Assembly (NCBI GenBank): GCA_004431415.1
Contig: QPMI01000710.1
Span: 1 to 64,000, forward strand
DNA: 64,000 nt
Reading direction: 5' to 3'
Source of the DNA: Cyanophora paradoxa
Lineage: Eukaryota; Glaucocystophyceae; Cyanophorales; Cyanophoraceae
Shown here: in pieces, positions 38,631-50,165 of the stretch
Layout: each line of letters starts with the position of its first letter
How positions within the stretch are numbered: position 1 is the stretch's first letter
Made by a program: the position numbers and the translations under genes
The notes under the pieces: generated by a model
The model's database searches: none
The model's input: the letters and a program-made list of their open reading frames with translations, nothing else
Told to the model about the DNA's origin: nothing

Positions 38631-41600
38631 CGCTCCGCTGGACCCCGGCGTCTCCTCTGCCGTCGCCCCCGGCGGATCAGAGGGGCCCGCCAGCCCGCGA
38701 CCCTTCCCCTCCGCCTCCTCCTCCTCCTCCTCCTCCTCGGGCCCCGGCGAGCCGCTGCCCCCAAGGCCCACCGCGCCGCCCGCGCCGCCGCCGCCGGAGC
38801 TGCCGTCGTCCGAGCCGCCGCTCTCCTCCTCGGCGCCTGACGGCTCCGCCGTCGCTCCCGCCGACTCCGCCGACTGCGGCAGGGGCGCGCCGGGCGGGTT
38901 GGGGCCCGGGGCGCCCTCCGCCGCCTCCGCCTCGGCGGCGGCCAGGGCGGCCGGGTCCTCCGAGGCGCCCGTCGGCGCCGGGTCCGACCACTCCTCCTCC
39001 TCCTCCTCCGCCTCCTCTTCCTTCGGGGGCTCTGGGCCACGCGGGCGGCGGCCTCGCCCTTCGCGCGGGCCTCGGCGGCCGCCTCCGCGCGGCGCAGCGC
39101 CTCCTCGGCGTCCGCCTCCTCGTCCGCGGCGGCCGCCTCGGCCTTGGCCGCGCGCTCCTCCTCCGCCGCCGCCGCCGTCAGCGCCTCCGCCGCCTCCTTC
39201 ATCGCCCGCGCCGCCGCCGCCGCCCGCCGCCCCGCCCCGCCGACTCGGCCGCCGCGACGGCCTCGCGCGCCGACGCCGCCGCCGCCCGCTCCTCGGCCTG
39301 CGCCGCGCGCTCCGCCGCGGCCGCGAACTCGGAGAGCTTCGCGGAGGGTCCCCGCCCCGCAGCCGCCCCGCCTCCTCCTCCGCCGCCGCCCGCTCGGCCG
39401 CCGCCGCCGCCGCCGCCTCGCGCGCCGCGGCGGCCGCCTCGGCTGCCGCCTGCGCGACGCGCGCGGCGGCGGCCTCGGCGAGCATCGCCTCGCGCAGGCG
39501 CCGCTCGAGGGCCGCCACCTCTTCCCGCCGGCGCGCCCCGTCCGCCCCCGCCGCCTTCGACGCCGCCTCGGCCGCCTGCGCCCGCTCCACCTCCCCGGCG
39601 AGGGTCCCCTCGCTGTGGCGCCAGAGCTTGCGCGCCGGGCCCCGGCTCGGGTTCCCCGACACGATCGCCTGCATCATACGCCGCCGCAGCGCCTGCGCCC
39701 GGTCGCGGCCTCGGCTGCGGCCCGCCGGCTCGCCCGGCTTGCCGCCCGCCGCCCCGCGCGCTCCGCCGCGGCCCGGCTCCGCCACTGGTCGGCCGAGGGC
39801 CGCGCGGCGTCGGCCTCGGAGGGGGCGTCCCGGGGCGGGCCGCCGGCGCGGCCGTCGAGGCCGAGCCTGGCCGCGCGAACGAGAAGGCCGAGGAGCCCGA
39901 GAGCGACCGCGCCGTGTCTGCGGGCGGCGAGCCGTCAGCGAGCGCGCCGGGGCAGCGCGGCGGGGCGGGGCGGGGCGGGGCGGACAGTGGTCGCGGAGGG
40001 CGAGGGAGACGGAGTGGGCGGCGGCGAGGAGGACGAGGAGCGGGGGCCCGCCGAGGGCCGTCAGGGCGAGGCCGAGGAGCCACTTGGGGACGCGCGGGGC
40101 GAGGAGCAGCACGGGCGAGGCGGCGAGGCCGACGGGGAGGTAGTAGGCCCGCGCCAGCCGCTCCAGCTCGGCCTGCATGTGCGGCGGGAGCCGCGCCGCC
40201 CGCGCCGCCACCGCCCCGCCGACCTCCCCCGGCCCGCCGCTGCCGCTCCAGCAGCCGCAGCTCGGCGAGCTGCGCCCCGGCCCGCGCCGTCCGCTCCGCC
40301 ACACGCCGCGCCAAAGCCGGGTCCGCTGGCACCCGGCTCGGCTCCTCCGCCGGCGCCGGGCGGCCGCGTCGAGCCGGCGCCTGCGCCGGCGCCGGCGCGG
40401 GGGCGGGGGCGGCTTTCGCCACAACTTCGGTTTCTTTCGCCTCAGCGTTGGTCTCTGCCGCTGCGTCCGCCTCCTCCTCCTTCTCCTCCTCCTCCATCTC
40501 CTCCTTCTCCTCCTGCTCCTTCTCCTCCTCTACCTCGACCGCCGCCGCCACCGAAGCCGCCGCAGCCGCCTCCGCCGGCGGCGGCTCCTCCTCGCGCTGC
40601 GCCGGCGGCTCCGGCTCCGCAGAAGCCTCCTTGACGCGCGCCACTTCCTCCTCCTCCGCCTCCTCCTCCTCGGCCGCCGCCTGCTCTACCCGCTCCTCGG
40701 GGGCCGGCACTGCCCGCTCGGCCCGCCTCGTCATCCTCCGCTTCGGCGGGGCGAGCCGGATGCCGCCGGCCCGCGCCGGCGCCGCAGCAGCCGCGGGGCG
40801 GACGGGCGGCGGGGCCGGCGGGGCCTCCTGCGCGGCCTCCGCGAGGTCCGGCGAGGGCGGGCGGGAGACGCGGACGGGCTTCCATGGCGCCGGCTTGGAC
40901 ACGTAGATGCCGAGCGCGGAGTGGATCCCAGAATCCGCCTCCCAGTCGATTGGGCTCAGCGGCGGCGAGCCGGAGAGCGGCGGCGAGGCGGCCGGCGGCC
41001 GCTGCGCGGCGCGGCGAGGCGAAGGGGAGCGCGGGGGCGACCTGCCGCGGGGCGGGGAGGAGCCCGGGGGCGGAGGAGGAACGGCGAGCCGGCGCGGCGC
41101 TTGGACGGGGACGCCCGCGCGGTCGGGGGGGCGGCCGCCGGCCGGCCGAGGCGGGGCAGGGAGGGGGCGTAGCGGGAGGCGTCCCACGCAGGCTTGCGCG
41201 CCGGGGGCTGCTCCTGGGGCGCCGCCGCGGGGCGCTCCCGGTCGCTTCCTGACGAAGGGAAGGTGCCAAGGCCGAGGGAGAGCTGGACGTCGAAGGAGGG
41301 GCGGCGTGCCGGCCCCGCCAGCGGCGGCGTCCCCCCGTCCTCCTCCTCGTCATCGTCGAACACGCTCCTCCTCCGGCCAATGGCGTTCTGCCCGTCGTCC
41401 TCCGGCGGCGGAGGCGGCGGCGGGAGCCTCTGCGCCCTGGGCCCTCGGCGCGTTCGCTTCTGAAGGAACGGCTGGAACGGCTGGAACGGCCGCTTGCGCT
41501 CCTCGGACGCGCTGAACACCTGCGGCGAGTCTGCGGCATTGCGGCGCTCAGCGGATGCCGCGCGGGGCCGGCGGGCGGCCACGCACCGTACGGCCCAGAG

Positions 41601-42270
41601 GGGTCCGGCGCGCCCCAGATCCCTCCTGCCGCCTCCGGCACGACTGCTGGCGCGAAGCTGCCGCCGGTGAAGGGATTGTTGAAACCTGCAGGTGCGCACA
41701 CCGTCGGAACTGCGTTGAGTGTGCAGGCGGGGCGGCGGGCGCACTGCTCCCCGCTCGGTCGGGCCGCAGCGGCGGGCCAAACGGGTCGAAAGGGTCTCCT
41801 TGGAACCGAAACGCCGCTCCGACAGTTTCCGCCGCAGAAACACGGTCCACAGACGACGGATCTGCCCCGAATAGGAGTCGGAACTGGGCGGCAGCCCGGC
41901 GGCACAGCAGCACAAACCCGCCCGAGCCAGCGATGGATGGACGAGCGCAGCGCCTGCTCTGTCGTGCGTCCACGCTGCTCTCCTGCGCAGCACTGGGTTG
42001 CCGAAGAGCCGACTGGCGCGGCGGAGCTGGGCCTCGACGCCAGCGGATGCCCTTGTCTCTGCCACCGGAGATTAGCGCCAGCTCGCCGAACGAAGCTAGA
42101 TGTTGCCAGCGGTAACGACGCACCGCTGACGCCTGCCCGTGCCGCGGACTTGCGCGGCGGAGCGTCTCCGTGCGTCGATCGGCTCCGGCAAAACTCAAGC
42201 GTCGGGGCCGCCGATCTATCCGGACCGACTTGGGCCGGTGCCCGGCCGGCCAGGCCGGCTGCCACATACA
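38631..42270 (-). CDS. low-complexity acidic/coiled-coil region, separate gene or N-terminal part of the MurJ gene
   Basis: The minus strand reads as protein-like in several exons but precise joins are not settled. From 5' to 3': a Pro-rich part with GDPFDPFGPP and NNPFTGGSF (about 41600-41830) and RRRSVFDDDEEEDGG. Next come IDWEADSGIHSALGIYVSKP (about 40900), a long Glu/Ala stretch, two probable membrane segments (VGLAASPVLLLAPRVPKWLL and ALTALGGPPLLVLLAAAHS, about 40030-40140), and an Ala/Glu coiled coil (LERRLREAMLAEAAAARVAQ and neighbours). A Ser/Gly/Glu acidic stretch then runs without a stop into the MurJ exon. High GC makes many shadow frames open here, so confidence is low. DPF/NPF tripeptides recall endocytic adaptor-binding motifs but could be chance. 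Confidence 0.35.
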
Positions 42271-42360
42271 TCGCTGCGGAGCGCTGGCTTCTCCCGCGAA
42301 CTTGTGCTCGTCGGGGGGTACAGCCGCAGCAGCGAGTCTCTTGCCTGCAGCGGCCGGGCA

Positions 42361-45300
42361 TGGACTGCGGGGCCTTCGGCGGCGTGATGATCCCGAGCGC
42401 TGTGTCCCTACGAGGGCGACAGCTGTTCGCGCGTAGCCTCGCCGTTAGCCAGACGACCCCGATCGCCGGCCTTCAGCGGTCCGGGCTGCGTCAGCATGCG
42501 TACGCGAGGGCAGCTTTCGCCTCGGTGACGCTCGAGGGCGCATTCGCGAGCACTCGGTGGGCGCTCGCGCTCAGGCGCGGGCTCGCGGCCAGCTCCAGCG
42601 GCAAGCAGCCGCTGCCGGAGGCCGCTCAGGCAGCTAAGAAGAAGGCCGGGGACGAGGGCGAAGGCGCGGGAGGCGAAGGCGGTGAGGTCCCCGCGACGGT
42701 TGATCTCTCGAGCATCTTCAAGCAGGCCCTGCGCGGCGACCCCGTCATGAAGCGGATCGAGAAGCAGCGTCGCCAGGGGCGCCTGGAGGACGACTTCGAA
42801 GACGACGACTTGGATCTGGACGAGGAGGACGAGGGCGGGCTCCTGCCCGAGGACGTGGACGCGGAGGAGGAGATGGCGGCGGCTGCGGAGCGCAGGAGGC
42901 GCGCGTACGTGCCGCCGCCGGTGCTCGACGAGGACGGGAACCCGCTCGAGGACCTCACGGAGGACGAGATCCGCGACCTGCCCCGCCGCGAGCAGGCCCG
43001 CCCCGATCAAATCGCGCCCGCCCACGCAGCCGACGCGCCCCGCAGATGGACTACATGCACCGACGTGCCTGCGAGCTCGGACAGGACTCGTACAAGGACA
43101 TCGAGACGGGGGACGAGGCGCGCGGCCCGCCGCCGCGCCCCGCGGCGGAGCGCGGCTGACGCCGGCGCGCAGGTCAAGACGGCGGTGTACCACCTGACGC
43201 GGGGCGTCTGCTGCGAGGAGAAGGGCTGCAGGCACTGCCCGTACGGGTGCGTTGCCCCCCCGCCCCGCCCTCGCCCCGCGATCCAGCCGCGCGCTGCGCA
43301 GGTACGTGTCGCCCGGGGTGTGGCGGGAGACGCACCTGCCGGAGCTCTTCCGCGGCATCGAGCTCAAGCCCTCGACCGAGGTCTGCCTCGGCTGCGGCTC
43401 GGCCTTCCAGGTCCCCCCGCCCGCCCCGCCCCGCCCCGCGCCCCTCGCCCGCCCCGGCCGAAGGGCCGCCGCGGGCAGTGCGAGGACGAGCGGCAGCCGG
43501 GCTTCCTCCCTGAGGCCAAGATGAGCGAGCTCCCGTCCCTCGCCGCCGAGGTGCGCCCCCCGGGGCTCCCGGGCTCCCCAAACCGCGCGGCGAGGCCGGC
43601 GGCGGCGCAGGGCCGGATGGCGATCTGCAAGCGCTGCTTCCAGCTGAAGCACTACGGGAAGCTCGCGCAGCTCGAGATGAACCCCGAGTGCGCCCCGGGC
43701 CTCGCCCGCCCCGCCCCGCCCCGCCCCGCCTCTGACCCCCGGCCAAGGGACTTCCGCCGCAAGCTCGCCGGCATCCGCAAGAAGGACTGCCTCGTCGTAA
43801 AGATCGTCGACATCTTCGACTTCCAGGTCTGCTCCCCCGGGGGCCCTTTCCCGGCCGCCCCCGGCAGCGCCTTAACCCGGTACCCCGCAGGGGACCTTCC
43901 TGCGGGACCTCTCCGCGATCGTCGGCGACAACCCCGTCATCCTGGCCCGCCCGTACCCCCCTGGCGCACCGGGCCGCGCCCCCTGACACTCCCCCTTCTC
44001 CCTCCCACCAGGTGGCGAACAAGGCGGACCTGCTGCCGGCGGGGGTCAACAAGGAGCGCGTCATGACCTGGCTCCACCGCTGCACCAAGGCCCGCCCGCC
44101 CCCTCCCTCTCCCCCGCCCCGGCCCCCCGCCTGACGCCGGCGCAGACGATGGGGATCCGGGTGCTCTGGTCGATCCACCTCATCTCCTCCTTCACGGGCG
44201 ACGGCGTCGAGCAGCTCGCCGAGGACATCGACTACGGTGACCGCCCCCCGGCGCCCCTTCCCTGAGCCAGCCAGAGCCGGCCCCGCCCCTGAGCCGGCCC
44301 CGCAGCGACCCGCGGGCGGGACGTCTACGTCATCGGCGCCGCCAACGTCGGTGCGCCGCGCCGCGCCGCGCCCGCCGCGCCGGCGCGCCTCACCCCGCCC
44401 CAGGCAAGTCCACCTTCATCAACCGCCTCCTGAAGCTCGCCGCCGGCGGCACGCCCGGTCCGCCCCGGGCCTGGGCCCCGCCCTTCCTCGCCCCACCCTA
44501 CCCCTGAGCCGGGCGGGGCGCAGGGGCCAAGCCCAAGGAGAACTTCGTGACGGCGTCGGCCGTCCCAGGTACCACCCTCAATCTCATCTCCATCCCCCTC
44601 TCCTTCAAGCGCGTGCGCTCTACCCCCGCCGCGCGTCACCCTCCGCGCTGGGGCAAAGCCGACGGAGCCGGCGGCCGCGCAGAAGGCGGCCGCGGCGGGG
44701 GCGCGGAAGCCGCCGAAGGGCCCCAAGCGGCCCTCGACCCTCTTCGACACCCCGGGCATCCTCATGCCCCACCAGGCCCGCCCCCGCCCCCGCCCCCGCC
44801 CCGCTTCCCCGCGCCCCCGCTGACATCGCCCCCGCAGCTGACGCGGTACCTCAACACCGACGAGCTGGCGGTCGTCGTACCCCGCAAGAAGCTCCGGCCG
44901 GCCACCTTCCGCCTCACCGTACCCCTCCCCGCCCCGCCCCGCCCCGCCCTGCCCCTCGCGCCCCTCACACGAACGGGGGCGGGGCAGGCGGGGCGGTCGC
45001 TGTTCCTGGGGTCGATGGGGCGGCTGGACCACGTGGAGGGGCCCCCCATCCTTGCCACCGTCTTCCTCTCCCAGGCCCGCGCCCCCCCCCCCCCCCCCCC
45101 CCCCCCCCGCCCCCTTCCTGACGCGGCGGCGGGCCTGCAGGAGATCGTGCTGCACATCACCAGCACCGACAAGGCCGACGAGATCTTCCAGCGTCTCGCC
45201 GGTACGGTCCCCTCCTCCCCGGCCCCCGTTCCCTTGGTTTCTGACGCGGGGCCCGGGGCAGGGACGACGCTGACGCCGCCCTTCTCGGCGGAGCGGGTGG

Positions 45301-45707
45301 CGGAGCTGGGGGCGATGCGGCCCTGGGAGTACGGCTTCGAGGGCCGCTCCTGGACCCAGGCCGAGGCGGACCTCGTCTACTCGGGCCTCGGCTGGGTCTC
45401 CCTCGCCTCCGGCGCCGGCCCCGTCCGCGTCCGCGCGTGGGCGCCCGGCCACGTCTCCGTCACCGAGCGCATCCCGCTCATGCCCTTCGACGTCGGGAGC
45501 CCCGAGAAGGTCACGGGGGCGCCCATCATGCGCACCCCGAAGGCCAAGGGCAAGGGCAAGGCGCCCAAGGCCGCCGCCGGCGCGGGGGCCGCGGAGGGGC
45601 CGCCGGCGCCGAAGAAGAGCGGCGGCTCCCGCCAGAAGCGCGAGGCCGAGGAGCGCCGCGCCGCCAAGCGCGCCGCCGCCGCCGGCGGCCCCGCACCCCA
45701 GCCGTAG
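42361..45707 (+). CDS. NOA1/YqeH-type circularly permuted GTPase, organelle ribosome biogenesis
   Basis: The order of G motifs is G4-G5-G1-G2-G3: VANKADLLPAG, then SSFTGDGVEQL, then GAANVGKSTFINRLL (P-loop split by an intron), TTLN, and LFDTPG. The zinc-binding part precedes it: GVCCEEKGCRHCPYG, CLGCGSAFQ, CKRCFQLKHYG, then DCLVVKIVDIFDF. The C-terminal part has LTRYLNTDELAVVVPRKKL, SLFLGSMGRLDHVEG, the coupling segment ITSTDKADEIFQRLAG, and a Lys/Ala-rich tail ending at 45707. The family assembles small ribosomal subunits in bacteria, mitochondria and plastids. The N-terminus (MIPSAVSLRGRQLFARSLAV if the second Met at 42388 is used) is Arg/Ser-rich and suits an organelle presequence, probably mitochondrial. 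The next 100 residues are acidic. About a dozen GC-rich introns; one after RREQ begins with GC. Confidence 0.9.
45082..45108 (+). repeat. 27-nt poly-C tract in an intron
   Basis: It lies in the GTPase intron after TVFLSQ, close to its 5' end, in the same sense orientation as the tract at 32674. Confidence 0.9.
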
Positions 45708-46328
45708 CCCCGTCTTGCTGTTTCACCCAATTGCATTGCAGTATAATAATCGGATCTTCGAGCCCTCGACTGTCTCGATCGTTGCTGATTCTAGCTCATG
45801 ATCAGCGGCTGTTGGGCAGTCCTCGTAGTTCGAGCCGCGGAGGAGTGCCGCTCAGGAGGGCGTTCAATTGTACCGAGAGGCGGTTGCGGGAACCGAGGGG
45901 GGAAGAGCTATATTTTCTCCTCTTGAACCATAAGCTTACCGAGAGGAGAAACGCCCTACCGCGAGAGTAGAGGAGAACCCTTCGGTATAAAAGGCTGTAG
46001 CAGAACTCTTTGCATGCGGTAGAGCGCGATCGCGAGGTGCGCGAAATTCTGCGCCCAGCCCCCGTCCGCGTATTCCACGCCTTGTCGTTCGACGTCGACG
46101 TCGTTCGCATCTGATCACGACGGCCGCGTGCTTTCGGCAGGTTTCTCGGCCGGGCGGCGCGCACCGAACCGGCGTCAGTGCGCCACGCGACGAATTTCGC
46201 GCCCGGGGGCAAGTGCGCGATCTGCTGTTCTTTTTTATTTTTTGCGCTGCTGCATCGAGCGCGCGCGCGCCTCTCCGCGCACTGAATTGGCGCGCTGCGC
46301 GAGTTTTCGAACAGGCGCTCCTCGCATC
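45708..46328. other. intergenic
   Basis: The GTPase 3' end is followed by AT-richer text (caattgcattgcagtataataatcgg). The stretch aagcttaccgagaggagaaacgccctaccgcgagag repeats gtaccgagaggcgg from about 45870. No gene was seen. Confidence 0.4.
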
Positions 46329-46672
46329 ATGGCGCGTCCTTTCGAGTTCAACTGGGGCGCGGCCGGGGGCCTACCTCCGGCCCAGGCTCCGGACCCGCTT
46401 AAGGTCCGTCACACCGCGGCGTCATTCTAGATCTGACGCGCGCGCGCACGTGCGAAAATGACTCCCGGCCCGCGAATTAAATCATAAACTCTCTCGCCCA
46501 GGAACCCGGTGACCGGAGCCGGATGTCGACGTCGACGCGTCCCCCGTGGAAAACGAGGCGACCATCGATATCGTCGATCGCGAGGATCCGCCGCCTGCGG
46601 CCGATCCGACGAGATGGAAATATTACTCCGACGTTGATCACGAGGTGCATATCGCGCGCGCGATTGTGAGCG
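46329..46672 (+). CDS. possible leader exons or small separate gene
   Basis: The ATG at 46329 opens MARPFEFNWGAAGGLPPAQA to a gt at 46404. A cag at about 46501 continues the frame into an Arg/Ser-rich exon (RSRMSTSTRPPWKTRRPSIS) that reaches a gt near 46645. Splicing is consistent but the encoded text is low-complexity. It may be the 5' part of the next gene or non-coding. Confidence 0.3.
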
Positions 46673-46891
46673 GAGCGCCCTCCCGGGCCCGGCCCCGTCA
46701 AAATAGTGCGGCCAGGATGACGAGGATGCATATGCCCGCGAAATATCCAACAACAATATTATTAATGCGCCGGTGTGTTGCGCTCCGCGGCGTAGAATGG
46801 CGCGCGCCCGAATTTTCGCGAGTTAAAGCAGCACGCGCAAGCGCAGGCCCCGCGCACGCCGGCTCGCCGAGGGCGCGCGGGGTCTGTGATC

Positions 46892-49800
46892 ATGAGCTAC
46901 AAGGAGAGCGAGGGATCCGGATCTGATGCCGAGGACTCCGGATCCGAGAGCGAGGTCCGTTTTTTTGCGCAATCAATCTGCGTTTTTTTTCTAAATCGTC
47001 ACATTCGTGCGCTCATGATCAGGAGCCGCGCGCCTCCGCTGTGAAGCGCCGCCGAGTCCAAGGCTCCAATGCGGCGACCCGGAGCAAGCTTAAGACAGCA
47101 GCTGCAGAGCCGGCGTCTCGCAGGTGCAATATTAATCGCAATACTCACGCTTCTTATTGTATGGAACATTTCCAACGCGCTAGCGCTGTACATGTTAAAT
47201 CTGGATTTCCAATTTTGTTTTGCAGGCTTGGCAACAAGGATAGTCGACGTCGCAAGGGCACAATCGAGGCGCGGGCTCCGAAGGTTTGCCTTCCGCGACG
47301 TACCATCGAAATTAAAACGTTCCGATACGCATACCTACGGTGAATTCCGAATTTTGACTCCAGATTTAATTTGCGCAGAAGGCCCTCGTTCGCTTCCTTC
47401 CGAACGACGGCAAGCACCCCGCGACGGGGCGCCTCGTCGAGAAGTTCATCTGCGGCAAGCTCGAGTCCCGCGCGGTGCTCTCTTTGCTTTCGGGTAGGGT
47501 TGGCAGCTTGAAATTTCAAGCCATTGAAATTGCATTGAAATTGAAAATTCAATTTCAATTTCAACGTCGCCCGTTGAAATTGCATTGAAATAGAATATAA
47601 AAATAATAAAATATATTGAATTTCTCCGTTTTCGCACCCTCAGCTTCCCCTTCCCAGCCCCTCCGGCCTTCCCGGGAGCCCTCCCAGCCCGTAAAGAGTC
47701 TCAGAGAGTGAGAGTGCAGTCGATTAGAGACAATTCAGAGTGAAAGAGACTCTCTGGCAGAGTCTCTGCAGTGCGTGGGGTCTCTGCAAGTGCTGCACTG
47801 CGGATTGAAATTTCAATTGAATTTTCAAAGCTTTCAAAGGGTCGACTTTCAGTTTCAACGCCAAATTTTTGAATTTCATGAAATTCACCAACCCTACTTT
47901 CGGGGCGTTCCAATTCGCAACATCGATTGCGATGAATATCTATTGGATTTTATTTGCATTTGCGTATGCATGTGAGCCGCCGATCATGAGCTAGAGGCCT
48001 GAATTCGAAGAGCAGGTCGCGGACCAGTACATCATCCGGTACATCCTGGCGTGCGTCGGCCCGAGGCGCTACCGCAGGGCCATCAAGAAGAAGTGCCCCG
48101 CGCGCCTGCACAAGTTCGCCTCGCGCCGCATGCTCAACGGTGCGCCACTAACCGCGTCTAGCTATAGATCTGCAGCGGCGATATTTAATTCTTATGCAAT
48201 TGATGATCGCCCGGCCCGCGGCACCCGCAGCGTTGATGGCCGAGTCGTGGTTCAAGGCACTCTTCCCTGGGGGCCGGCAGGAGGGCTACATCCCGTTCGC
48301 GCGCCTCAGCGCGAACAGCTGGACGGATGACGACGAGGCGGTCTTCGAGGGGGCGTGGGAAGCGTTGCACACGGAGCTGCTTCCCCTCCTCATTGCGGAG
48401 CCCGCCATCGACGCCGCCGCCGCCTCGCCACAGGTCTCTTAAGCTTGCACACTTCATTGCGAGCTTTATAAGAATAGCTTTATATAGATCATAATTAAAT
48501 CAGACGGCGGTCTGTGAGTAAATTAGAAAATTCCGCCCTCGAGCTCTGACAACGTTCGCTCGCAGGGTCGCTCGGACAACGAGGACGAGGACGGGGATCC
48601 GGAGGACGAGGAGGACGAGGAGGACGAGGAGGAGGAGGGGGATCCGGAGGGCGCCCCCGAGGAGGCGGCGGTGCCGGGCGAGCCGGCGAGCGCGAGCTCG
48701 AGCTCGTGGCCCCCGCCCTCGAGCTCCAGCGCCCCGGCCCCGGCCGCCCGCGGCCATGGCCAGGTTCGGAAATTCTAATCGGCGACAAATAGAACTTTAA
48801 TTTACAGAGCTCGTTCAAGCCTGACGTCGTTCAAGCAGCCGGCGGCGGCTCCCCGCGCGGGATCTCAGGGGAGGACCTCCTCCCAGGTGCGCGCTAATAT
48901 TCCTTTCTCGTCATTAAATCATTTTAGCTCGCCCCATGCGCTGGCACTCGTGTTGATTCCGTCCCGCCACTGGGCCGCCAGTCCCGCCAGCGCCAGGCGT
49001 CCTCGGCCGCGGCATCCAGCCCCGCGAGCCCCCAGCGGCAGGTCCGACGTTTAATCTGGGCTCACATTGCTTGCGATTTCCGGCGCCGACCGCGGAAGTC
49101 TGAAGCGCGCCGCAGGCCAGTACCGGTTTGCCTCGGGCCGCCGGCGCCGCCGCGGCCGCCAAGCCCTCCGGATCCGCCGGCGCCAAGCGCCCCGAGGCAG
49201 CCCCGGCCGCGGAGGAGCCGGCCGGCGCCGGCGAGGCCGACCTCCGCGACCGGCGCGCCCGTCGCGAGGGCGCGGCCCCCGCCCCCGCTTCGAATTCGTC
49301 GCGATCGTCAAAGCCGACCGCCGGCGCCGGCGCCGGCACTGGCGCCGCGCCCGCGGCCTCCCCTGCCGCGCAGGCGGGGCCACCACCCCGGCCGCGGCCG
49401 GCGGCCCCGCGGCCCCGGCGCCGCTCCAGCCGGCGCCGGCCGCGGCCCCGCGGCGTGGGCGGGGCCCGAGCGGGAGCAGGAGGCCCCGTGGGGGCCGGGG
49501 CCGCAGGGGAGCGGGCAGCTGAAGCTGGGGCGGGTCGGCGTGGAGGGCGACAAGGTTGTGCGGCGGGTGCGGCTGGCCAAGTGGCCGCCGCCCCTCGGCG
49601 GGTGGCCCCCCGAGGCCCACCTCGTCGTCGTGCGCCCCTCCGCCTTTGCTCCCCTTCCTCGCGCACTTAAATTGGCTCTGATCGACTTTTCAATTCTGTA
49701 ACTAAAATCGCGATCGGCCCGCAGCCGATCCGTGAGAGCATGACCATGACAGACATTCTCCGCCGCGCCACGAACCGCTTCGGCAACCCCGAAAAAGGGG

Positions 49801-49997
49801 TGCGGCCGCCTCCGGATCCTCCTCCCTTCAAGCTTATTAAGTTAGCTTCGCGCCGCGCAAATCAGACTGATGGTCGAGGGTCGCATGCGCAGGAGAGGAT
49901 CACGAGGATCCTGTGCTACGACGAGGCGGAGGGGGCCGTCGTGGGGACCGTGGAAGACGTCTCTGACCTCATCGAGGACCTCTACTTCTGCTCCTAA
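46892..49997 (+). CDS. acidic, Lys/Arg-tract nuclear-type protein of unknown family, multi-exon
   Basis: It starts MSYKESEGSGSDAEDSGSES and continues EPRASAVKRRRVQGSNAATR. The most structured part is KALVRFLPNDGKHPATGRLV, EKFICGKLESRA, then QVADQYIIRYILACVGPRRY, RRAIKKKCPARLHKFASRRM, and after another intron WFKALFPGGRQEGYIPFARL. Next come an Asp/Glu block and a Ser/Pro block. The end is LKLGRVGVEGDKVVRRVRLA, TDILRRATNRFGNPEKG and ITRILCYDEAEGAVVGTVED, stopping at 49997. Basic KRRR patches beside acidic clusters suggest a nuclear chromatin or RNA-associated protein. I recognise no domain. The intron at about 47478-48015 carries a DNA transposon. Confidence 0.6.
47495..47896. mobile_element. 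hAT-like MITE with 8-bp target duplication inside an intron
   Basis: Terminal inverted repeats TAGGGTTGG (47495-47503) and CCAACCCTA (47888-47896) are flanked by identical CTTTCGGG on both sides (47487-47494 and 47897-47904). An 8-bp duplication with ends beginning TAGGG is characteristic of hAT elements. The 402-bp interior is AT-rich, built of repeated ttgaaattgcattgaaa-type words and their complements plus a GC-richer centre, with no transposase. It sits about a dozen bases inside the 5' end of the host intron. Confidence 0.92.
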
Positions 49998-50165
49998 CTT
50001 TATAGGCTCGAGCTCGTGCCACGGTGTACATTTTCGCAGAAAAGAATGGACTTTTTCGCGATCGCCTTCTCTAGATTTCGCGTCGACGTCGGTTTTCGCG
50101 CCTTAGGCTACTGCAATACATTTCTATGAAGTTAGCTCAGCGGCTAGAAAGAAAGCAAGTGCAAA
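49998..50165. other. short gap between convergent genes
   Basis: The gctactgcaatacatttctat text near 50105 reappears as its complement (ataaatgtattgcagtagcc, about 50223-50243) beyond the minus-strand stop, giving an inverted repeat about 100 bp apart around the convergent 3' ends. Confidence 0.45.

Noticed and set aside
40442-42361. Very long open frames on several frames in the 35-45 kb and 52-59 kb blocks
   Set aside because: GC content is so high that stop codons are rare; most of these frames are Arg/Pro/Gly/Ala-rich shadows without conserved motifs. Only frames with splice logic and recognisable or structured protein text were kept.
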